Source: Streptomyces sp. CC0208 (GTDB taxonomy: Bacteria; Actinomycetota; Actinomycetes; Streptomycetales; Streptomycetaceae). From it: a stretch of 64,000 nt of DNA. The position numbers and the translations under genes were made by a program. The notes beneath the pieces were generated by a model. It was not told the origin of the DNA and did no database searches. It was given only the letters and a program-made list of their open reading frames with translations. Position 1 is the stretch's first letter. Each line of letters starts with the position of its first letter. Location: NCBI RefSeq assembly GCF_003443735.1, contig NZ_CP031969.1, positions 2,232,001 to 2,296,000 of the forward strand, read 5' to 3'. Below, piece by piece: positions 27,005 to 33,759 of the stretch.

Positions 27005-27241
27005 ATGACAGCGACGTCCACTCCCACGCCGACCCCGACACCCTCCGACCTGCTCGCCGCCATGTCCTTCCGGGTCCTGCGGGGCGAGCCGAGCGCCGAG
27101 GAACTCGCGGCGATCACCACGGTCCTGACTCTGCGCCTGACCGCTCAGGACGAACCCACCCCGCAACGCCCCGCCACTGCTCGTTGGACCCGCCCGGAAC
27201 GCCTCCGAGCGTACAACTGCCCGCGGGCCTGGCACGGTTGA
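27005..27241 (+). CDS. Acyl-CoA carboxylase epsilon subunit
   Basis: A 78-residue protein starting eight bases after the beta-subunit stop, with AGGAGG overlapping that stop region. The segment FRVLRGEPSAEELAAITTVL is the recognisable core of actinobacterial carboxylase epsilon subunits, which bind and stimulate the beta subunit. The Thr/Pro-rich N-terminus (TSTPTPTPTP) and the Trp-Pro-rich tail ending RAWHG are typical. It is the last gene of the plus-strand operon. Confidence 0.88.
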   Translation: MTATSTPTPTPTPSDLLAAMSFRVLRGEPSAEELAAITTVLTLRLTAQDEPTPQRPATARWTRPERLRAYNCPRAWHG

Positions 27242-27242
27242 G

Positions 27243-27900
27243 GTGTCAGCCGTGGACTTCCGCGTCCGTTGCCGCCCGACGGGGATCCGTGACCTCGGGG
27301 TCCGAGGGCGGCGGGCGGATGCGGAGTGCACGAGAGCCGCGCCTCCCGGAGTAGCCGGCGACGGAGCGCCTGCCGCACCAGCCGTTGCTCGCCCCGTCCT
27401 GGTTCACTACGGATCCGCGTACCACGGCGAGCACCGTGCGGCCGTTGCGCAGGGCCACAAGAGAGGACGAGCACGCGGTGTCGACAGTGATCGCGGGCCC
27501 TTGCAGGCCCAGGCTGTACGCCACTCGGCCCGAGGCCACGCTGCTCGCGTTGGCGGTGATGAGCCAGCTCTCGATCTCGGCCGGGTCCTCATGCGCACGC
27601 ACGCCGTACTCGTGGCTCTTCATACCCACGAACACGCCGGTCTCAGTCCCCCGCAAGGCACTCGGGTCGATGCCCGCCCGCTCGAACGAGTGCCGGAAGC
27701 GGTGGGACCCGGGTCGAAGAGGCGGTCCAGATCCCAGCCCCGGTCGGTCGGGAAGGGCGTCAGGGCCTCGCCGCCGTTCACGACCAACTGCCAGAGCTCT
27801 TGAGAGGACGACACCTCGCCGGGAACCGGTAGCCGATTCCCACGATGGCGACGGGCTTGTCGTGGGGCGTCGGCCGTACCGGCTGCGCCTCGCCCGCATC
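27243..27900 (-). pseudogene. Degraded type I PKS ketosynthase fragment
   Basis: Reading the minus strand gives recognisable modular-PKS ketosynthase pieces in order: [11 protein letters not shown] at the start (about 27865), [54 protein letters not shown], the active-site [11 protein letters not shown], then [23 protein letters not shown]. They lie in at least two frames. About 60 residues before SFERAG and about 70 after SLVAL are missing. It ends one base from the epsilon-subunit stop. It is a dead remnant of a modular PKS gene, not part of the type II pathway. Confidence 0.85.
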
Positions 27901-27902
27901 CG

Positions 27903-28414
27903 TCAGGGCGAATTCGGCGCGCAGATGACCGACCAACAGCGTGCGAGTCGGATGGGCAGCGTGGGGTCCGTGCTCAGGATGCGCTGATGCACAGCCATGT
28001 GCAGTTCACAGAGCCTTTCGCGCAGAGGGTGGTCCGCGGTGAACGCCGAGAGCTCCGCGGCGGCCTGGTTGTAGGGGCGGAGGTCGATGGCACAGGCCAG
28101 ACGTTCTTCCTCCGCGACCAGCCGCAGTTCGCTCATTCGTCTGCGCTGAGTGGTGGCGTAGGGTCCGCAGATGCCCGCGAGCGCGGGGCCGGTCCACAAG
28201 CCCAGGCCCTCGGTGTAGTGCGCCACCGCCGAAGCCGGGTCACCGTCCTGACGGCTACTGCGCGCCTGGGCGACCAGTTGGGTGAATCGTGCGAGGTCGC
28301 TCGTCTCGGGTCCGGATCTGGCGTGCCGAGGACCGGGGAGCCGCTTCTCCCCAGACGGTCCAGCTCTTGTCCCTGCCTCCAGGCGCGTACCGCGCCCAGG
28401 ACGGTAAAGGCCAC
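27903..28414 (-). pseudogene. Degraded SARP-family regulator
   Basis: The minus strand reads VAFTVLGAVRAWRQGQELDRLG near 28414, a SARP N-terminus. The rest of the DNA-binding domain is absent. After a frame change it reads DLARFTQLVAQARSSRQDG and GLWTGPALAG, then MSELRLVAEEERLACAIDL and HPLRERLCELHM, the BTAD domain. It then jumps to HQRILSTDPTLP, a typical SARP C-terminus. The SARP tail continues almost directly into the ketosynthase start, so deletions have joined two relics. A functional protein cannot be made. Confidence 0.8.
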
Positions 28415-28535
28415 GTCCGTCACGTCGGGCCAGCGCGGCGGACTCGGCGGCCGTGCCGACCGGCAGGCGGGCCGGGGGTCCGACGGCGCCTCCGAGGCGC
28501 CGTCGGACCCGCCGATCTCCAACCTGTTTTCTCGT

Positions 28536-29816
28536 TCAGCTGGGATCACCCTCACGGGTCCTCTCCCCCCAGCCGATGGCGTACGGCATGACCAGGCCCA
28601 CTGCCACGAAGACCCCTCCCATCACCAGCCAGCCGGGTGTCCCCCAGGTGATGCAGAGGAGGCCGAGGATGGAGGGTGCGGCGGCGTTCGTCAGGCCGTG
28701 GCCCATGCCGAAGAGTCCGGAGTACTGGCCCTGGGCATGCTCGGGCGCGAGTCCGAAACTCAGTTCGAACGACGACGCCGCCTGCCAGAGCTCTCCGACG
28801 GTGTGCAGTACGACACCTACGAGGATCAACACCGTGGCAGGCCCGGCGGCCATGTTCCCGGCGGCGGCGATCAAGGCCATGGCCACCAGGAATACCAGCC
28901 CGGACCGGCGCACGGCCCGGACCGCCCCGGCGTTGGAGTCGATTCCCTTGCTGGCCCTGACCTGGAAGGCCACCACCATCAGCGTGTTGATCACCGCACA
29001 CACACCCACGAGCCAGCGTGGCGCGTCACTCTGTCCGACGATCCACAGCGGCAGAGCGAAGAGCAGTACCTGCCCTTGCATGGACATCACGCCGTCGAGC
29101 AGGGTGACCGTCATGTACGGCCTGTCCTTCAGCGCCATCCAGCGGTCGGCCAGCCGGGGCGCCCGCACCGGAGCCACGTGGGGCAGGCGGGTGATCACGA
29201 CCGCACATGCCGCGAAGGTGAGGGCGTTGCCGAGGATCAGCGCCTCGTACGCGGCCCGCGTGTCCAGTTGTACGACGACACTGGCCGCCATCGCCCCGCA
29301 GCTTCCCGCGAGGTTGTTGGTCGCGCGCAGGTAGGAGCGGTACTTGGTGGGGTTCGGGCCGGCGATTCCCCGGATCAGCGGACCACGTGAGGCCACGCTG
29401 GCCGAGTTCGCCAGCTGGGTCACACAGATGACCGCGACGAACAGCCAGAAGGTGTGAACGAGCACGATGGCCGCCATGGCGAAGGCCTGCACCGCCAAGG
29501 TCACGCGATAGGTCTCCCGCGCGCCCCGCAGGTCGGCGAGTCGCCCGACCGGGATTCCCGCTGTCAGCCCGACCAGCGACGCGGCACCCATGCCGATGCC
29601 CACCTGCGCCACGGACAGGCCGACCGAGCGCGTGAAGAAGAGCGCGGCCCCGGTCATGTACAGCCCGTTGCCGATCATGTTGACGAAGGACGCCACGGCC
29701 AGGACGCGCCGAGGCCCCCGCTCGGGGATCAGTCCGCGCGTCACCACCCAGGGCTGATCGGCTCCGTCCGCCGTAGCACCGACCGTTTGTGTTCCCGGCT
29801 TCACGTTGTTGTCCAT
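28536..29816 (-). CDS. MFS transporter
   Basis: A 426-residue MFS protein with about 12 hydrophobic helices. The loop motif GIPVGRLADLRGARETYR lies after helix 2. Other segments are FVNMIGNGLYMTGAALFFTRSVGLS and GQYSGLFGMGHGLTNAAAPS. The start at 29816 follows AAGGGCGGG; an upstream ATG at 29849 is less likely. It appears intact while its neighbours on both sides are broken remains of a PKS/NRPS pathway, so it may be the surviving exporter of that lost pathway. A strong hairpin lies just upstream of it. Confidence 0.88.
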   Translation of the reverse strand: MDNNVKPGTQTVGATADGADQPWVVTRGLIPERGPRRVLAVASFVNMIGNGLYMTGAALFFTRSVGLSVAQVGIGMGAASLVGLTAGIPVGRLADLRGARETYRVTLAVQAFAMAAIVLVHTFWLFVAVICVTQLANSASVASRGPLIRGIAGPNPTKYRSYLRATNNLAGSCGAMAASVVVQLDTRAAYEALILGNALTFAACAVVITRLPHVAPVRAPRLADRWMALKDRPYMTVTLLDGVMSMQGQVLLFALPLWIVGQSDAPRWLVGVCAVINTLMVVAFQVRASKGIDSNAGAVRAVRRSGLVFLVAMALIAAAGNMAAGPATVLILVGVVLHTVGELWQAASSFELSFGLAPEHAQGQYSGLFGMGHGLTNAAAPSILGLLCITWGTPGWLVMGGVFVAVGLVMPYAIGWGERTREGDPS

Positions 29817-29864
29817 CCCGCCCTTCTCGTTATGTGCACGGACCAGCAAGCAGCCGGTCCGGGC

Positions 29865-29917
29865 ACCACCCCTGCGGCGCCGGTCCGTCGAACGCGGACC
29901 GGCGCCGCAGGGGTGGT
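29865..29917 (-). terminator. Terminator with 23-bp perfect stem
   Basis: Positions 29865-29887 and 29895-29917 are perfect reverse complements around a seven-base loop (TCGAACG). On the minus strand the hairpin lies 22 bp after the thioesterase fragment stop and 49 bp before the MFS start, so it terminates the former. The intact stem suggests the transcription unit was still in use until recently. Confidence 0.8.
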
Positions 29918-29938
29918 TTCACTGACCGACCGGACCTA

Positions 29939-30589
29939 TCAGTGGTCGGGCTGACCGGGCAGCCCGTTCAAGAGCCGCCCGATCACCGGGCCGATCACGG
30001 CCAGGTGAGCGGGCAGGGTCATCTCGCCGTGCGTGCACCCGATTTCGTGGAACTCGACTTCCCCGTTGGCATGGGGCCGCCAGACCTCCGCGGTGGTGGG
30101 CACCGCTCTGCCCTTCCCCGCGGCGAAGAAGACGAGCCGGCCGTCGAAGACACCGGCCGCGGACCGTTTCAGGTTGGAGAGGTCGACGAACACTCGTGCC
30201 AGGGCATCAAGGCCGTCCTTCCCCAGCCCTGCCAGCGGGCTCTCCGGTGTCCTTGGATCATGTCCGATGGAGTCGCGGATCGCGGGCCAGACCTGCGGGT
30301 CGTCGTAGGCCCACCGCTTCCGCGGGCCGGCCACTGCTGGGAACCCGTCGAGGATCGCCAGGAGTTCGACCTGCTCGCCCTCCTTCTGGAGACGTACGGC
30401 CATGGCGTGGGCCACCGTACCGCCGAACGACCAGCCCAACAGGGCGTACGGGCCGTGCGGTTGGACCGCCCGGACCTCCGCGAGGTAGTCGGTGACGAGG
30501 TCGTCGACGTCGGCCGGACCCGCCCCGGTGCCGCTGAAGCCGCGCGCCTGGAGTCCACAGACGGGACGCTCGTGGTCCACGTACGGCAA
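29939..30589 (-). pseudogene. N-terminally truncated NRPS/PKS thioesterase domain
   Basis: About 216 residues match the terminal thioesterase domains of NRPS or PKS: ERPVCGLQARGFSG, then the nucleophile motif GWSFGGTVAHAMAVRL, then a His region IGCTHGEMTLP. The expected first 40-50 residues with the oxyanion-hole segment (of FCVHPAGG type) are missing, and an in-frame stop lies just before the first possible TTG start at 30589. It reads like the C-terminal scrap of a large synthetase. It could conceivably be expressed as a free thioesterase, but with the missing N-terminus activity is doubtful. Confidence 0.7.
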
Positions 30590-30659
30590 CGCTCAGCTGC
30601 ATCACACCCCCGTGATCCATTGAACAAGCAAGGGTCTCAGACTAAGGATCATGCCCAAC

Positions 30660-30704
30660 CTTGTCAATTAATTGACAAGAGTTGTCACGGTAGGCCTGCC
30701 GTGA
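30660..30704. promoter_or_regulatory. Two adjacent palindromes upstream of the secreted-peptide gene
   Basis: A perfect 20-bp palindrome CTTGTCAATTAATTGACAAG occupies 30660-30679. A second near-perfect one, TCACGGTAGGCCTGCCGTGA (two mismatched pairs), occupies 30685-30704. A smaller ATCAC-N6-GTGAT lies at 30601-30616. The first contains TTGACA, a possible -35. The pair lies 75 bp upstream of the peptide start at 30779 and 71 bp upstream of the divergent thioesterase fragment. They look like operators, perhaps for the regulator at 30995. Confidence 0.65.
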
Positions 30705-30778
30705 TTGAGTAAGGCCAGTTCACAGGCCCAAACGAATTGCCACGACAGGCACAGCAGTATCTCCAGGGGGAGTCATTC

Positions 30779-30919
30779 ATGACGAGGACAATCGCGGCGC
30801 TTGCGGTATTGGTAATGATGCTGATAGGTGGCTTCGGAGACGTCGCGGCGTCAGCGGCGTGGAGCTCGACCACCTTGACCACGAAGGCAATCGGGACAGA
30901 CGAAATCGACTGGCCGTAG
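30779..30919 (+). CDS. Predicted secreted 46-residue peptide (possible signalling peptide)
   Basis: A short frame with a good ribosome site (AGGGGGAG, eight bases before the ATG at 30779). The product begins MTRTIAALAVLVMMLIGGFG, a positively charged then hydrophobic signal sequence, with an ASA|AW cleavage site near residue 26. About 20 residues would remain, rich in Ser/Thr and ending GTDEIDWP. Third-position GC is only about 70-75 percent, lower than neighbours. It lies 75 bp before a helix-turn-helix/TPR-like regulator on the same strand, the layout of peptide-pheromone cassettes. No homologue is recognised. A cell-wall or antimicrobial role is also possible. Confidence 0.6.
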   Translation: MTRTIAALAVLVMMLIGGFGDVAASAAWSSTTLTTKAIGTDEIDWP

Positions 30920-30994
30920 TCGAATGTGCCAAGTGAAGTCAAAAAGATGACATAGGTTTGACAGGGCGCCCGACCGGATAACAGGATGTCCGAC

Positions 30995-32245
30995 ATGCCT
31001 AGCGGAATCGACCAGATCCTGCAGCAGCCTTCCTTCGGACATCACCTCCGGGCACTTCGTGTCGCCCAGGGCTTGTCGCAAGTGCAGCTTGCTGGCGGGG
31101 AATTCTCTCCCGCGTACCTGTCGAGGCTGGAATCCGGCACCCGGCCTCCCACCGACCGCGTGATGTCCCACCTCTGCAAGAAGCTCAAGGTGCCTCTCTC
31201 CGCCTTTCACACCACAGCGGGGAGCGCACTGACCCGAGCGCTCGCCACTGTCACCTCCGTCGGAGAGTCACTGGCCATGGCGGCGGCACTGGAGGAAGCC
31301 CTTCTGCAGGAGCCGGATGCCGACGCCGTGCTGCGCTGGCAGGCACAGTGGGTACTCGCCCGCTGCTACCAGCAGCAGGGAAGGGTGAGCGAGGAACTGG
31401 ACCTGCTCCAGGAGATCACCGCGCTCGGCGACAGGACCGGCTTGCCGGATCTGCGCTGCCGTTCGAGGGTCAGGCTCGCGCGGCTCCTGCGCGCCGCGGG
31501 TGATTTCGCCCAAGCACGCACGCGCGTGGAGGAAAGCCTGGCTCTCGCCGAAGAGCACGACCTCCCTTACCGGGACGTCGTCGAGGCACTGCTCACCTTG
31601 ATCTCCATCGACGCGGAGAGCGGGCAGACCGCCCAGGCACGGGCGAACGCGGACCGGCTGATCGGGACGCTCTCCGAAGAGCTCCCCTTGCGCCTCAAGG
31701 TCGAGGCGCTGTGGACGACCGCGTCCGTGTGCGCGCGCCAGGGAGACCACGAGGCGGCCATCGAGCCGATGACGCGCGCGCTGAAGATACTGCCCAGCAA
31801 CGAGGACCCGGTGCTGTGGATGCGGCTGAGGATGGCCGCGGCATCGATGTACCTGCGCACCGTCCCGCGGGACACGGACGAGGCCCGGACCCTCCTCGAC
31901 GAGGCCGCCACCGGGGCCAGGATTGTCGGGACGCCTGTCCATCACCGCGAACTGCTCCTCCTCCAGTGTCAACTCGCCTTCTATGAAGGGAGGTACCAAG
32001 AGGCTCGGGAGCTGTGCGACCGCCTCGGTGACCGCCCCGACGGCATCAGCGTGCGCGACCAGCTGCGTCTGGACGTTCTGCGGAACCAGATAGCGATCAT
32101 CGAGGGCGATCACGCTGCCGCCGTGGTCGAGCTCGAACGCATCGCCAAGGAGGCGCAACAGTCCGCCAACACCGAGCTGTCAGCGGAAGTCTGGCGCGCG
32201 CTCGCCGAGGCCCTACGGCTGGCAGAAAAGGCCGGGCGCCACTGA
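30995..32245 (+). CDS. Helix-turn-helix (XRE) regulator with TPR-like C-terminal domain
   Basis: A 416-residue regulator. An XRE helix-turn-helix lies at about residues 13-65 (HHLRALRVAQGLSQVQLAGG, SPAYLSRLESGTRPP). The rest is a helical-repeat domain with TPR-like units, for example WVLARCYQQQGRVSEELDLL, RLARLLRAAGDFAQARTRVEES and WTTASVCARQGDHEAAIEPM. This is the architecture of RRNPP peptide receptors (Rgg, PlcR, NprR) and of some Streptomyces developmental regulators. The ATG at 30995 has AGGA eight bases upstream; an ATG at 30986 is also possible. TTGACA at 30958-30963 may be part of its promoter. A secreted peptide is encoded just upstream. Confidence 0.85.
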   Translation: MPSGIDQILQQPSFGHHLRALRVAQGLSQVQLAGGEFSPAYLSRLESGTRPPTDRVMSHLCKKLKVPLSAFHTTAGSALTRALATVTSVGESLAMAAALEEALLQEPDADAVLRWQAQWVLARCYQQQGRVSEELDLLQEITALGDRTGLPDLRCRSRVRLARLLRAAGDFAQARTRVEESLALAEEHDLPYRDVVEALLTLISIDAESGQTAQARANADRLIGTLSEELPLRLKVEALWTTASVCARQGDHEAAIEPMTRALKILPSNEDPVLWMRLRMAAASMYLRTVPRDTDEARTLLDEAATGARIVGTPVHHRELLLLQCQLAFYEGRYQEARELCDRLGDRPDGISVRDQLRLDVLRNQIAIIEGDHAAAVVELERIAKEAQQSANTELSAEVWRALAEALRLAEKAGRH

Positions 32246-32361
32246 TTCTCTACGGGATCGTCCAGATCCTGCACGGACAGCGGACTGGTGCTTGAGCTGC
32301 CCAAAAGGCGCCTGACACCCCATCAGGACGAGCGCCGAATGAGCGTCACGAGAACCGCAGG

Positions 32362-33690
32362 TCAGGAGCCCTTCGCGGCCGGTTCGAGGATGGCGACACA
32401 CTCGACATGATGCGTCATCGGAAACAGATCGAACACCCGAAGCGTCCGCACCCGGTACCCCCCGTCCCGGAAGTACCCCAAGTCCCGCGCCAGCGCAGCC
32501 GGATCGCAGGCGACGTACGCGATTCGCCGGGCCCCGAGCGACGACAGGTGCTGCACCGTCTTGCGGCCCGCTCCCGCGCGCGGGGGGTCGAGGACGATCA
32601 GGTCGACCTCGGTGATGCCGGTGCGCGGCAGTACCGCCTCCACCTTGCCCTGCTCGATGCGGACCCGGTCGAAGGCGGCGAGGTTGTGCCGGGCGTCCTC
32701 GACCGCGCGCTTGCCGGACTCGATGCCGAGGACCGCGCCCTGGTCGCCGAGGCGGTCGGCCAGCGCGCCGGCGAACAGCCCGACACCGCAGTACAGGTCG
32801 AGCGCCATCTCGCCCTTGCGGGGCAGCAGGCCCTGCATGACCGCCTTCACCAGGGTGTCGGCCGCCTGCGGGTGGACCTGCCAGAAGCCGCCGCTGCCCA
32901 CCCGGTGGGTACGGCCGTCGGCCCGCTCGCGCACGAAGGCGCGACCGTGCACGCGGTGGATGCCGCCGTCCTTCTCCTCGACGCGCATCACGGAGACGGG
33001 CTTGTCGAGCTCCACGAGCGGCAGCCGGGCGCCCGGCCGGGGCTCCAGGATGACCATGCGGTCCTGGGATCCGGTCGCCGCGATCGCCTCCACGGACGCC
33101 ATCCCGGACCAGTCGCGCTCCTCGATCCCCAGCTCGCTGACGCCCGGCGCCGCGATCATGCAGTGCTCGATCGGCTCGACCTCGTGCGAACGGTGGCGGC
33201 GCAGACCGGCATTGCCGTCGGCGTCCACCGCGTACTGCACGCGGGTCCGCCAGGCAGGCACCTCTCCGGCCGGCAGCTTGTCGCCCTCGGCCGGCATCAC
33301 CGTGCCGTCCCAGCCGGCCTCCTCGGGGGTGAGACCGGCGAGCCGCTGCAACTGCTCGGCGACGACCTCGCCCTTGAGGCGCCGTTGCGCGCCCGGCTTC
33401 GCGTGCTGCCAGTCGCAGCCGCCGCAGCGGCCGGGACCGGCGTAGGGGCAGGGCGCCTCGATGCGGTCCTTGGAGGCCGAAAGGATCTCCACGGCATCGG
33501 CACGCAGGAAGCGCGCGCCCTCCTCGCCCTCGGTGACCCGGGCCACGACCCGCTCACCGGGCAGCGTGTGCCGGACGAAGAGCACCTGGCCGTCGTCCGT
33601 GCGGGCGATGCAGTGTCCGCCGTGGGCGACGGGGCCGACCTCGACTTCGAACTCCATCCCCACCAGCGATTTCTTCGGTTCTGCCTGCAT
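32362..33690 (-). CDS. Class I SAM-dependent RNA (uracil-5-) methyltransferase, TrmA/RlmD family
   Basis: A 442-residue enzyme starting at ATG 33690. An N-terminal TRAM domain (EFEVEVGPVAHGGHCIAR) is followed by a four-Cys iron-sulfur cluster site (CPYAGPGRCGGCDWQH), the SAM-binding DLYCGVGLFAGALADR, and the catalytic segment VDLIVLDPPRAGAG with VACDPAALARDL. The expected nucleophile is that last Cys. It methylates uridine C5 in rRNA or tRNA. It is the first core-genome gene right of the accessory block and convergent to the TPR-like regulator. It is probably in one transcript with the permease upstream (gap about 70 bp). Confidence 0.92.
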   Translation of the reverse strand: MQAEPKKSLVGMEFEVEVGPVAHGGHCIARTDDGQVLFVRHTLPGERVVARVTEGEEGARFLRADAVEILSASKDRIEAPCPYAGPGRCGGCDWQHAKPGAQRRLKGEVVAEQLQRLAGLTPEEAGWDGTVMPAEGDKLPAGEVPAWRTRVQYAVDADGNAGLRRHRSHEVEPIEHCMIAAPGVSELGIEERDWSGMASVEAIAATGSQDRMVILEPRPGARLPLVELDKPVSVMRVEEKDGGIHRVHGRAFVRERADGRTHRVGSGGFWQVHPQAADTLVKAVMQGLLPRKGEMALDLYCGVGLFAGALADRLGDQGAVLGIESGKRAVEDARHNLAAFDRVRIEQGKVEAVLPRTGITEVDLIVLDPPRAGAGRKTVQHLSSLGARRIAYVACDPAALARDLGYFRDGGYRVRTLRVFDLFPMTHHVECVAILEPAAKGS

Positions 33691-33759
33691 GGCGGGGTGA
33701 CTCCACAACGTCAAGGGAAGAGGCGGGACGAGAACCCGCCAGGACAACAGCCGACCAGT

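Noticed and set aside
27243..28414. Active type I PKS or SARP regulator
   Set aside because: Recognisable motifs are in different frames with internal deletions, so intact proteins cannot be made.
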